Position numbers and translations under genes: made by a program. The notes beneath the pieces are model-generated. The model searched no databases, was not told where the DNA came from, and saw nothing but the letters and a program-made list of their open reading frames with translations. A stretch of 64,000 bases of DNA from VBAS01 sp964444975 (GTDB lineage: Bacteria; Bacteroidota; Bacteroidia; Chitinophagales; Chitinophagaceae), in the NCBI GenBank assembly GCA_964444975.1, contig CAYUJD010000002.1, positions 1 through 64,000 on the forward strand, given 5' to 3'. Positions 24,404 through 33,366 of the stretch are shown one piece after another (within the stretch, counting starts at the first letter, position 1; every line of letters starts with the position of its first letter).

Positions 24404-25711
24404 TTACTTTACTAATTCCCCCTTCAGCCGCAGCAACTCCGTTTCCGCCAGCTTGGTATTGTACCGGGCAGCAATCAGGCGGTTGTAGGCATCTTCAAGA
24501 CTCTTTTGCGCTTCACGTAACTGGAGAAATGTGGCTTGCCCGAGACGGTATGATTCCAGAATGATGTTTACATTTTCCCTGGCCAGCAGAATATTTGATT
24601 CTTCCAGCTCAAGGGTCTGCCTTTGCAGTTCATAATCCTGGAATGCATTAAGCACACCGAGATTCAGCAACGATTTTTGATTTTCAAAAATCAACTGCTG
24701 GTACTGTACATTCAGTTCGGCCTGCCTGATTAGCCGGTGGGTATTTCGGTTGTTCAAAATAGGGATGGAGGCGGAAAGACCGAAATTGTACCCACGGTTA
24801 CGGTTAAACAGCGGCAGCGCCGGGTTCAGTGTAATGTCATTGTTGGTGCGGTTGAGATTGAATGCCGAGTTGAATGTGAGCACCGGGAAGCGTTCAGCTT
24901 TTCTTTCCCTCACTGTAAGACTGGCAATTTCAATATTTTTTTTCAGGTATTGCAAAACAGTATTGCTGTTATCGAGGTTGTTCTTTATTTCGTCAAGGGT
25001 AAGCTGGTTGTTGATGGGAATAGAATCATTGACATCATAGTTGACACCCATAGCCACATTCATACTTTGGTTCAGGGTTTCTTTCAGTTGCTGAATGAGA
25101 GTGAGCTGCCTTAGCCGGGCCGATTTCTGGGCGTTCAGGTCCACCTGGCTTTGGAGCACATCGGGTTTGGCGCCTACGCCAATCTCCAGTTTGCGCTGCG
25201 AAAGGTCAACACGGGTCTGGCTGATGCTCATCTGCTCTTCAATGGCTTTCAGTTGCTGTTTCTGCCGTACAATATCATAATAGGTATTGATAACATCGGC
25301 TACGGTGTTAATTACCTGGTCTTTGATGCCGAGTTCACCCAGCTTAACAAGCACTTCGGCTTTATCTCTTGTTACAAACATTTTTCCGCCGTCGAACAAT
25401 GTCCAGCTGAGGGTGAGTGAAGAAACGAGGTTGTTGGTTTTTACATCGCCTTCCCGCTTGGTGCCGTTGGCAAATTCCTGTTTCTGGTTATTGCGGTTCC
25501 AGGTGGAGCCGATGTTGCCGTTTAATCTTGGAAGAAAAATTGCATTACGGTAAGAGTTATCCAGCGCCGCCACTGCCGAATCATTTTTTGAAAGTTGAAT
25601 CTCGTAATTGTTTTGCAGCGCTGTGGCGATGGCTTCTTCAAGCGTTAATAGTTTTTGGGAATGAACGGTTGAAGAAATAAATAAGGCTCCCAAAAAGATA
25701 ATAATTGCCAT
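24404..25711 (-). CDS. TolC-family outer-membrane efflux protein
   Basis: A 435-aa outer-membrane channel when started at the ATG at 25711, which gives a proper signal peptide (MAIIIFLGALFISSTVHSQ). The frame is open further upstream to 26029, but that part is a dispersed repeat and is not protein-like. Two outer-membrane-efflux repeats with long coiled-coil helices are visible (LTLEEAIATALQNNYEI at the start; ELLRLKGELVK at the end). Third gene of the MFP-RND-TolC set: it would form the exit duct of a tripartite drug or metabolite exporter. The gap to the RND gene is about 310 bp and repeat-filled. Confidence 0.92.
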   Translation of the reverse strand: MAIIIFLGALFISSTVHSQKLLTLEEAIATALQNNYEIQLSKNDSAVAALDNSYRNAIFLPRLNGNIGSTWNRNNQKQEFANGTKREGDVKTNNLVSSLTLSWTLFDGGKMFVTRDKAEVLVKLGELGIKDQVINTVADVINTYYDIVRQKQQLKAIEEQMSISQTRVDLSQRKLEIGVGAKPDVLQSQVDLNAQKSARLRQLTLIQQLKETLNQSMNVAMGVNYDVNDSIPINNQLTLDEIKNNLDNSNTVLQYLKKNIEIASLTVRERKAERFPVLTFNSAFNLNRTNNDITLNPALPLFNRNRGYNFGLSASIPILNNRNTHRLIRQAELNVQYQQLIFENQKSLLNLGVLNAFQDYELQRQTLELEESNILLARENVNIILESYRLGQATFLQLREAQKSLEDAYNRLIAARYNTKLAETELLRLKGELVK

Positions 25712-25960
25712 GGAGGCACGGAAATACACGGAAATATGAATTGGCAGCCTTTTGCACCAATTGTTAACCGTACGTATGGCACTAAAAACACCCGATGCCG
25801 AATAGCGAATAAAACGATGATCGGTCACCGACGCTTCGATCGGGATGCCGGTCAAAGACAATAAATGTTTCGGTTCCGACACGTAAGTCGTCGGAACATA
25901 TATCGCCGGCAAACGTCGCAACTTAAGTATCATAATAGTAATAAAGCTGGTTACATAATT
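25712..25960. repeat. Dispersed repeat between RND and TolC genes
   Basis: The 310-bp gap 25712-26021 carries a hairpin GTTCCGACACGTAAGTCGTCGGAAC (about 25870-25894), an ACGGAAATACACGGAAAT duplication near 25718-25735 and a long low-information stretch that stays open in the tolC frame. No gene is seen. It splits two genes that belong to one operon. Confidence 0.55.
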
Positions 25961-26021
25961 CTCCACCTTACAACATACCAAAGAGCATTGTTGAAAAAGC
26001 GGTATTGGTTTATAAAAAAAA

Positions 26022-29000
26022 TCAATCATGTGCTTCCTTCAATTCAGCCACAGCCAGTTCGGTGTCGAGGTTGCTGATTTTCTTTTTTGAAGAAAGGTAT
26101 GAATACAAAGCAGGCACCACATACAAAGTAAGTATGAGGGCAAAGAGCATTCCGCCTACGATGACGATGCCCAGTGGCACGCGGCTTTTGCCGGCCGAAC
26201 CGAAGGCCAACGCAATAGGCAATGCGCCGAGTGTAGTGGCAAGGGTTGTCATCAATATGGGCCGCAACCGGGCTACGGCGGCATCAATGGCCGCAGGAAT
26301 TTTCCTTTCGCCGCGGCGTCGTTTCTGGTTGGCAAATTCCACAATCAGGATTCCGTTTTTAGTGACCAGGCCAATGAGCATGATGATGCCGATTTGTGAA
26401 AAGATATTCAGCGTTTGATCCAATAGCCACATGCTGAGCACAGCACCTGCTAATGCCAGCGGCACGGTAATCATAATGATAATCGGATCAATAAAACTTT
26501 CGAACTGTGCAGACAATACAAGAAAAATAAGCACCAGCGCAAGTAAAAATGCAAATGCCGTATTAGATGAACTTTCGGCAAAATCACGTGATGCGCCGGC
26601 CAGCGATGTATTGAAAGTATCATCGAGTACCTTATTGGCAATTTTTTCCATTTCGGCAATTCCTTCACCAATGGTTTTCCCGGGAGCAAGACCCGCCTGT
26701 ATGGTTGCACTTTTAAACCGGTTGAAGTGATAAATATTCGGCGGGTTGGCCATTTCCACCATATTCACCAGGTTATCGAGCTGAATGAGTTCGCCGCGGT
26801 TGTTGCGTACAAAAAATCCTTTCAGGTCGAGCGGATCATCACGGTCCTGCCGGTCCACCTGCGCTATCACCTGGTATTGTTTTCCATTCATGATAAAATA
26901 GCCGAAGCGGCGGCCACTGAGCGCCAGCTGCAGCGTGGTGGAAATATCCATTACCGACACACCCAGTTCATTTGCCTTCAGGCGGTCAATGGTAATCTGC
27001 AATTCAGGCTGGTTGAATTTCAGGTTTACATCAAAACCCTGGAAGGTTGGGTTTTTTCTTACTTCTTCAAGAAAGAGGGGAACCTTTTCTTTTATCTTGT
27101 CAAAATTGAGATGCTGAATGACGAACTGTACGGGGAAAGCGCCACGGCCACCAAGGCCAACTGAAATGGTTTGTTCCTGGTTGGCAAATACCCTCACATT
27201 GGAGTACCGGCGAAACATGCGGCTCATCTGTTGGGCAATTTCATCCTGGCTTCTCTTTCTTTGCGAAGCATCCACCAGGCCCATGCTGATGAATGCAGCA
27301 TTGCTGCCACCCCCGCCAAAACCGGGGGCAAACGTGAGCACAACATATTTTTCCGGGATGGAGTCAAGAAGGGTTTGTGTAATTTCATAAGCCACCCGGT
27401 CGGTATAATCAAAGTCGGCGCCTTCGGGCCCTGTAATGCTGGTGCGTACCCGGTTGCGGTCTTCCATCGGCGCCAGCTCCGATGGAAGCTGCCGGCCGAC
27501 AAAAAATATTATTGCAATGCAGCCCAGGGCAATGACCCAAGCCATCCACCGCAGGCGCATAAATCCACTTAATGTTGTTTTATACAGGTTTTCAAGACCT
27601 GTAAAGAATGGCTCCGTGACGCGGTAAAACCAGGAATGCTTATGCGGATCTTTCTTTGTCAAATAAATATTCAGCACCGGTGTGAGTGAAAGGGAAACAA
27701 ATGCCGAAATGAGCACAGCCCCGGCCAGCACAATGCCAAATTCACGAAAGAGTCTTCCCACAAAACCCTCGAGGAAAATAATGGGCAGAAATACAATGGC
27801 CAGTGTGAGTGAAGTGGCGATAACGGCAAAATAAATTTCTTTGGAGCCTTCGAGCGCCGCCCGGTGCTTGTTCATGCCCTGCTCCATTTTTTTAAAAATG
27901 TTCTCTGTCACCACGATGCCATCGTCAACTACCAGTCCGGTGGCAAGTACAATGGCCAGCAGCGTAAGCACATTGATGGAAAAACCCATCAGGTACATGA
28001 TGAAAAAGGCGCCGATGAGCGAAACAGGAATATCAATCAGCGGCCGGAAGGCAATTATCGCTTCGCGGAAAAAAAGAAAAATGATAAGCACCACCAGGCA
28101 GATGGCTATCAACAGCGTTTCTTTTACTTCACCGATGGCATTGCGGACAAACTGAGTACGGTCGTAGCCCACTTCGAGGATGATGTCGGCTGGCATATCC
28201 TTTTTTATTTCATTAATGCGCCGGTACACTTCATCTACTATTTCAATCTGGTTGCTGCCGGGCTGGGCCACTACACCCAAATTAACAGAGGGCACATTGT
28301 TTTTACGGGAAACCTGTTCTTCATTATCAGGTCCGAGCTCGGCAAAGCCAACATCTTTGAAGCGGACAACCCCATTATTATCCTGGCGCAAGATCAGGTT
28401 GTTGAAATCAACTGCTGTAGTCAGTTTGCCAAAAGTTTTTACGATCAGCTGCGTAGTATTGCCTCTTATTTTTCCGCCGGGCAGTTCTATATTTTCCCGG
28501 TCAAGGGCATTCCTGATGTCGGCAATGGTAAGCCGGTATGCAGCCAGCTTAGCCGGGTCAATCCATAGCCGCATGGCATAGCGGCGGCCAAAAACATTTA
28601 CACCACTTACACCGGGTATGGTTTGCAATCGTTCCTGTACTACGTTTTCGGCGTAATCGGTAAGTTCCATCAGTCCCTTGCCCGCACTTTGAATTTGCAA
28701 AAAAACAATCGGGTCAGAATCCGAGTCGGCCTTGCTTACGATAGGCGGGGCATCAATATCCTGCGGCAGCTGGCCTTGTGCCTGCGACACTTTATCCCGC
28801 ACATCATTGGCGGCACGTTCCAGGTCCACACTCAGTTCAAACTCCACTGTGATATTGCTGCTGCCGGTAGAACTGGTGGAAGTAATGTTTTTTACACCCG
28901 GCACACCGTTGATGGCTTTCTCCAGAGGCTCAGTAATCTGTTGCTCTATAATATCGGCATTGGCCCCCACATACGAGGTGCGCACATTCACCACGGCCGG

Positions 29001-29123
29001 GTCAATGGCCGGGTATTCCCGTACACCCAAATATCTGTACCCGATACTTCCGAAAATGATGATGACAATGGAACTAACCATGGCCAGCACTGGTCGTCGT
29101 AAACTGAGTTCTGAAAGATTCAT
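26022..29123 (-). CDS. RND-family efflux transporter, inner-membrane pump (HAE1/AcrB type)
   Basis: A 1033-aa proton-driven exporter. Twelve membrane segments are expected: one at the N-terminus (LAMVSSIVIIIFGSIGY), a cluster near residues 335-545 with GLVVDDGIVVTENI (conserved acidic residues of TM4), and a second cluster near 855-1010 with GLVTKNGILIVEFANQ. Two large periplasmic loops carry the porter and docking domains. The HAE1-type motif set points to export of hydrophobic compounds rather than metal ions. The MFP gene is 109 bp upstream and the TolC gene downstream, so a complete tripartite system is encoded. Confidence 0.95.
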   Translation of the reverse strand: MNLSELSLRRPVLAMVSSIVIIIFGSIGYRYLGVREYPAIDPAVVNVRTSYVGANADIIEQQITEPLEKAINGVPGVKNITSTSSTGSSNITVEFELSVDLERAANDVRDKVSQAQGQLPQDIDAPPIVSKADSDSDPIVFLQIQSAGKGLMELTDYAENVVQERLQTIPGVSGVNVFGRRYAMRLWIDPAKLAAYRLTIADIRNALDRENIELPGGKIRGNTTQLIVKTFGKLTTAVDFNNLILRQDNNGVVRFKDVGFAELGPDNEEQVSRKNNVPSVNLGVVAQPGSNQIEIVDEVYRRINEIKKDMPADIILEVGYDRTQFVRNAIGEVKETLLIAICLVVLIIFLFFREAIIAFRPLIDIPVSLIGAFFIMYLMGFSINVLTLLAIVLATGLVVDDGIVVTENIFKKMEQGMNKHRAALEGSKEIYFAVIATSLTLAIVFLPIIFLEGFVGRLFREFGIVLAGAVLISAFVSLSLTPVLNIYLTKKDPHKHSWFYRVTEPFFTGLENLYKTTLSGFMRLRWMAWVIALGCIAIIFFVGRQLPSELAPMEDRNRVRTSITGPEGADFDYTDRVAYEITQTLLDSIPEKYVVLTFAPGFGGGGSNAAFISMGLVDASQRKRSQDEIAQQMSRMFRRYSNVRVFANQEQTISVGLGGRGAFPVQFVIQHLNFDKIKEKVPLFLEEVRKNPTFQGFDVNLKFNQPELQITIDRLKANELGVSVMDISTTLQLALSGRRFGYFIMNGKQYQVIAQVDRQDRDDPLDLKGFFVRNNRGELIQLDNLVNMVEMANPPNIYHFNRFKSATIQAGLAPGKTIGEGIAEMEKIANKVLDDTFNTSLAGASRDFAESSSNTAFAFLLALVLIFLVLSAQFESFIDPIIIMITVPLALAGAVLSMWLLDQTLNIFSQIGIIMLIGLVTKNGILIVEFANQKRRRGERKIPAAIDAAVARLRPILMTTLATTLGALPIALAFGSAGKSRVPLGIVIVGGMLFALILTLYVVPALYSYLSSKKKISNLDTELAVAELKEAHD

Positions 29124-29232
29124 AGCCCGAACCTCTTAGGGAAGTATTTTAGATTTTTAATAAATACTTCTTCATTTAATTTTTCCTAATTAATAGCAGG
29201 ATTTGTTCGTAAAAGATTCTCACTTAAACCCC

Positions 29233-30300
29233 TTAGTTTTGGGGATTCCTCTTCAACTTCACATCCGCTCCCGGCCTTAAAAACAGCAATCCTGAAGTAA
29301 TCACCGTATCACCTGCCTTCACACCGGCCAGCACCTGTATTTCGGTACTGTCCCGCACACCGGTAGTTATATCCACCGGAACTGACTTGCCTGCTTTATA
29401 TAAAAAGACCTGCTTTTTTCTACCCTGTGGTACCACAATGATATTCGGAATCATGATGGCATTTTCATTTTGGCCCAGCACAATTTTCACTTTGGCAAAT
29501 GCACCGGGTATCAGCGCCAAGTTTGTTTCTTTTACCACGGCTCTTATGGCAAGGCTCCGGGTATTTTCATCCATTTTTACTTCCGATGCAATTACCGATG
29601 CGTTAAAAGTTTTCAATGAACCATCAATGGTGAAGGAAATGTTTTGTCCTGTTCGCAATTGTGAGCCATACCGCTCCGGCACATTAAACTGTATCTTAAG
29701 CAGTGTTACCTGGCTGATGGTGGTAACGATAGTTGAGGGTGTGACGTAAGCGCCGGGGCTGACGTTTTTTAACCCGAGCTTGCCGCTGAACGGAGCCCGG
29801 ATTTCGGTTTTGCGGATACTTTCTTTTATTATATCAATATCGGCTTTCAGGTTGTTAACCTGCAACAGGCTCAGGTCGTACTCCTGCTGGCTGATTCCCT
29901 GAATTTTGAGCAGCTCTGCCTGGCGTTTTTCGGTTTGTTCGGCAATTTTCAGCTGCACTTCAAGCTTGCGAAGCTGCGCCTGCAGGTCGCCATCATAAAG
30001 TTTTGCCAGCAAAGCACCCTGCTGCACAAAGGTTCCTTCCTTCACATTCAACTCCACAATACGACCCGATACTTCCGGGTGAATTTCCGTCGATTCGTTG
30101 GCCAGTATGGTACCGGGCACTTCAATATCGGCATTCAGTGACCGGGCAGCGGCAATCATCACATCCACCTCCAGATTTTGCTGCTGCATCTGGGTGGCGC
30201 TTTGCTGCATGTTGGTATCCTTTTTACCGTTGCACGAAATGATAGCTGAAATAAAAACGATGCTTACAAATCCTGTAACCAGCTTTGGAGTTTTTGCCAT
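29233..30300 (-). CDS. RND efflux periplasmic adaptor (MFP), lipoprotein
   Basis: A 355-aa membrane-fusion protein when begun at the ATG at 30300; an upstream ATG at 30339 only adds a non-signal extension. The lipobox IISC marks lipid anchoring in the inner membrane. Domains in order: lipoyl half (GRIVELNVKEGTFVQQGALLAKL near residue 75), a coiled-coil hairpin (about 95-150), second lipoyl half (RAPFSGKLGL), beta-barrel and membrane-proximal domains. First gene of the efflux operon. Confidence 0.93.
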   Translation of the reverse strand: MAKTPKLVTGFVSIVFISAIISCNGKKDTNMQQSATQMQQQNLEVDVMIAAARSLNADIEVPGTILANESTEIHPEVSGRIVELNVKEGTFVQQGALLAKLYDGDLQAQLRKLEVQLKIAEQTEKRQAELLKIQGISQQEYDLSLLQVNNLKADIDIIKESIRKTEIRAPFSGKLGLKNVSPGAYVTPSTIVTTISQVTLLKIQFNVPERYGSQLRTGQNISFTIDGSLKTFNASVIASEVKMDENTRSLAIRAVVKETNLALIPGAFAKVKIVLGQNENAIMIPNIIVVPQGRKKQVFLYKAGKSVPVDITTGVRDSTEIQVLAGVKAGDTVITSGLLFLRPGADVKLKRNPQN

Positions 30301-30453
30301 GATTTCTAAAGAAAAACTTTGAACCTTAAAAATAAGCACTTATTGACTTTCGAAATTTGATATTTGACGCTCTAAAGCACAATTTCCTTTCCTATCCAAA
30401 AAATTAATTGACTGACAGTTAAGAATGGCTAAACAGGATGATAAATGGCAGAT

Positions 30454-31575
30454 TCAGGATTTTGGAATTAAGGTCCGTTTTACCTTGTTCGATTTGTGCA
30501 GAAGGTCTTGTTTTTCCCTGCTCAGAATAGTAATATGTCCCATTTTACGGCCGGGTCTCGTCTGCTTCTTTCCATAAATGTGAACAAATGCATTTTCAAT
30601 TTTCAACACTTCATCCAATCCTTCATAAATTACATTGCCGCTGAAACCGGCGGCCCCGGTAATATTTACCATAATAGATGGCAGAATGGTTTCGGTATTT
30701 CCCAGCGGGTAGCCAAGCATGATGCGCCAGAGCATATCGAACTGGCTGCAGTAATGCGCTTCAATGGTATGGTGACCACTGTTGTGCACCCGCGGCGCTG
30801 TTTCGTTTACAAATACGTCGCCTGCTTTGTCCACAAACATTTCCACGGCAAAAATACCGGGTGACTGAAAGTGGCGGACAACTGACAGGGCAATAGCTTC
30901 AACTTTGTACAATGCCTGCGTACTCAGTTCTGCCGGGCACAGCTGGTAATCCAGTTGATTGAGGTCGGGGTCGAAAAGCATTTCCACCGGCGGGTAAAGG
31001 GCTGTATCGCCCTGCTCATTGATGGCTACAATCTGCGAAATTTCTTTTTGAATCGGTATTAATTTTTCCAGCACGGCAGGTGCATCAAATCCTTTTGGAA
31101 CATCTTCAATTGTTTTGATAATTTCAACACCCCGGCCATCGTAGCCGCCGGTGCCGAGTTTGTGTACAGCCGGCAGAAATTTTTCCTGCCGCAGCAGCTC
31201 GGCCTGGTCGTGGGTGATGATAAACTCTGCCGTCGGGATATCATATTGATGGTAATATTGCTTCTGCAAAATTTTGTTCCGGATGATTCGCAGCACCGAT
31301 GGCCTGGGATAAATCTTCAGGCCCTCGGCTTCCAGTTTTTCCAGCGCTTCCACATTTACATTTTCAATTTCGATGCTGAGCGCATCCAGGTTTTTACCGA
31401 ATTGATAAACGGCTTCGAAGTTTTTAAAATCGCCTTTTGTAAAATGATGGCAAAGGTGAGCCGCCGGGCATTCTTCATCGTTTTCGAGTACAAATGTTTT
31501 CACCGGGTAATTGGCCGCAGCCTGCAGCATCATCCGTCCCAGTTGCCCGCCACCGAGGATACCGACCTTTTTCAT
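30454..31575 (-). CDS. purK: PurK, N5-carboxyaminoimidazole ribonucleotide synthase
   Basis: A 373-aa ATP-grasp enzyme that carboxylates AIR using ATP and bicarbonate. Seen: N-terminal nucleotide-like fold with GILGGGQLGRMM (residues 5-16), ATP-grasp loop KLGTGGYDGRGVEI (near 140-154), and the active-site segment NETAPRVHNSGHHTIEA (near 253-269), which is the PurK signature. Cytosolic. Works with PurE, which is encoded 6.5 kb downstream on the same strand with the efflux operon and the IVS-protein cassette in between. Confidence 0.96.
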   Translation of the reverse strand: MKKVGILGGGQLGRMMLQAAANYPVKTFVLENDEECPAAHLCHHFTKGDFKNFEAVYQFGKNLDALSIEIENVNVEALEKLEAEGLKIYPRPSVLRIIRNKILQKQYYHQYDIPTAEFIITHDQAELLRQEKFLPAVHKLGTGGYDGRGVEIIKTIEDVPKGFDAPAVLEKLIPIQKEISQIVAINEQGDTALYPPVEMLFDPDLNQLDYQLCPAELSTQALYKVEAIALSVVRHFQSPGIFAVEMFVDKAGDVFVNETAPRVHNSGHHTIEAHYCSQFDMLWRIMLGYPLGNTETILPSIMVNITGAAGFSGNVIYEGLDEVLKIENAFVHIYGKKQTRPGRKMGHITILSREKQDLLHKSNKVKRTLIPKS

Positions 31576-31851
31576 GGGAGCAAAGATAACATTGTGGATT
31601 GAGCTTTCGGATGAGTGGGTTTTTGAAGATGATTTGATGGTTGCTTTGCTGCGTTGTCAAATTGTTTTAAGCCGGCTTCAGCCATCAATCCGTCAAAGCA
31701 TTAAACTTTTTGCTATCCGGATGTCAGCTTATATTTTATAATTTTGCAGCATGCGTCCTGATTATGCTCATAAAATCTTCCCGGATGAACGCAATCATTT
31801 TGAATTGCTTGTCGAAACCCTGGCAATGAGTCGATGACTTGCTCAATAGAA

Positions 31852-31881
31852 CTGTTGCCGTACAAGAGTGCGACGCAACAG
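31852..31881. repeat. Palindromic GTTGC...GCAAC repeat (gap 31576-31924)
   Basis: CTGTTGC (31852-31858) pairs with GCAACAG (31875-31881) around CGTACAAGAGTGCGAC. The core ACAAGAGTGCGACGCAAC recurs at about 10021-10038 before the GH51 gene, and related GCGACGCTCCG/CGGAGCGTCGC forms appear near 8755 and 19044. The rest of this 349-bp gap, between divergent purK and the HPPD gene, shows nothing gene-like; TACTTTCG near 31895 may be the HPPD -7 element. Confidence 0.6.
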
Positions 31882-31924
31882 GCGCTGAACAGAATTACTT
31901 TCGCTGACTTCAAAAAAAAAAATT

Positions 31925-33058
31925 ATGGCAACCGTTACAGCTACAAATACAAAACAGAATACACAAACTGATTTTCTCCCTTTGCAGGGCACCGACTACG
32001 TGGAATTTTATGTGGGCAATGCCAAACAGGCGGCACATTTTTATATGAGTGCATTTGGTTTCCAGGCGCTGGCTTATGCCGGGCCCGAAACGGGTGTGAA
32101 AGACCGGGCCAGCTATGCCGTGCGCCAAAACAAACTCACTTTTGTGCTTACCACTCCGCTGCGGCCGGGCAATGAAATTGCCGATCATATTTACAAACAT
32201 GGCGATGGTGTGAAGGTGCTGGCGCTGCGTGTAGATGATGCAACCGGCGCATGGCAAGAAACAACAAAACGCGGCGGGAAAAGTTACCTGCAGCCCACCC
32301 GGCTGAAAGATGCAAACGGCGAAGTGGTGCTGAGCGGCATTCATACTTACGGCGAAACGGTGCATATGTTTGTGGAAAGAAAAAATTACAACGGGCCTTT
32401 TATGCCCGGCTATCGTGCATGGAAAAACGAGTTTTTTAATCCTTCAGAATCAGGATTGCTCTATGTGGACCACTGTGTAGGCAATGTGGGCTGGGGCCAG
32501 ATGAACCCGTGGGTAAAATTTTATGAAGAAGTGATGGGCTTCCGCAATATACTTTCGTTTGATGATAAGGATATCTCCACTGAATACTCGGCGCTGATGA
32601 GTAAGGTGATGAGCAATGGCAACGGGTTTGTAAAATTTCCCATCAACGAACCGGCTGAAGGAAAAAAGAAGAGCCAGGTGGAAGAGTACCTCGAATTTTA
32701 CAATGGTGAGGGATGCCAGCATGTGGCCATGGCTACAAACGATATTGTAAAAACCGTAACCGCACTGCGCAACAACGGCGTGGAGTTTCTGCGAGTGCCT
32801 ACCACTTACTACGACGACCTGCTTGACCGGGTGGGAAAAATAGATGAAGACCTGGAGCCGCTGAAAGAACTGGGCATCCTGGTGGACAGGGACGATGAAG
32901 GATATTTACTGCAATTATTTACCAAGCCGGTGGAAGATCGTCCTACCTTGTTTTTCGAAATCATACAGCGCAAAGGAGCCCGGAGTTTTGGCAAGGGAAA
33001 TTTCAAAGCATTGTTTGAAGCCATTGAACGAGAGCAGGCGGCGAGGGGGAATTTGTAG
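31925..33058 (+). CDS. hppD: 4-hydroxyphenylpyruvate dioxygenase
   Basis: A 377-aa non-haem Fe(II) enzyme of tyrosine breakdown (4-hydroxyphenylpyruvate to homogentisate). Two vicinal-oxygen-chelate domains; the iron ligands are in the second half: His in VDHCVGNVGW (near 180), His in GCQHVAMATND (near 262) and Glu in LFFEIIQRKG (near 341). The C-terminal ARSFGKGNFKALFEAIEREQ helix is typical. The TAG stop overlaps the first unit of a 7-bp array (33057 on). No homogentisate dioxygenase gene is in the window. Confidence 0.96.
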   Translation: MATVTATNTKQNTQTDFLPLQGTDYVEFYVGNAKQAAHFYMSAFGFQALAYAGPETGVKDRASYAVRQNKLTFVLTTPLRPGNEIADHIYKHGDGVKVLALRVDDATGAWQETTKRGGKSYLQPTRLKDANGEVVLSGIHTYGETVHMFVERKNYNGPFMPGYRAWKNEFFNPSESGLLYVDHCVGNVGWGQMNPWVKFYEEVMGFRNILSFDDKDISTEYSALMSKVMSNGNGFVKFPINEPAEGKKKSQVEEYLEFYNGEGCQHVAMATNDIVKTVTALRNNGVEFLRVPTTYYDDLLDRVGKIDEDLEPLKELGILVDRDDEGYLLQLFTKPVEDRPTLFFEIIQRKGARSFGKGNFKALFEAIEREQAARGNL

Positions 33059-33119
33059 TCAGAGGTCGGAAGTCAGAAGTAAGAAGTCGGAAATCAGAAG
33101 TTGGAAGTTGAAAGCTGGT
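33057..33119. repeat. Nine 7-bp tandem units (AGTCAGA/AGTCGGA) at the HPPD stop
   Basis: AGTCAGA, GGTCGGA, AGTCAGA, AGTAAGA, AGTCGGA, AATCAGA, AGTTGGA, AGTTGAA, AGCTGGT. The first unit begins inside the TAG stop of HPPD. Same unit type as the in-frame array in the epimerase at 9253. Confidence 0.85.
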
Positions 33120-33169
33120 CAAATTGTAAAAGGCATAATATAGATTAATGAGGGATATCCTGACCTGCT

Positions 33170-33272
33170 CATCATACATCAGACTCTCCTTCGTCCCGAA
33201 TAATCGGGACTACGGAGGGCAAGCATCAGACATCATACATCAGACTTCCGTCATTGTACATCCGCCATCCTG
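33170..33272. repeat. 7-bp array (CATCAGA/CATCATA) interrupted by a hairpin
   Basis: Units at 33170-33183 and 33224-33272 (CATCAGA, CATCATA, CATCAGA, CTTCCGT, CATTGTA, CATCCGC, CATCCTG) are separated by a hairpin CTCCTTCGTCCCGA/TCGGGACTACGGAG (33186-33217), as if a palindromic repeat had entered the array. It lies in the 308-bp gap before the L,D-transpeptidase gene; no gene is present here. Confidence 0.75.
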
Positions 33273-33366
33273 CCGCAATGTGATTTCTTAACTTTTCGTC
33301 TTATTTTTACATATTGTTTTATTTTTTATTAGAAATAAAGCAGAAGGGAAATCGTTTTTTAATCTA

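Noticed and set aside
33057..33272. Possible CRISPR array
   Set aside because: Units of 7 bp are contiguous, with no spacers of 25-40 bp and no cas genes nearby.
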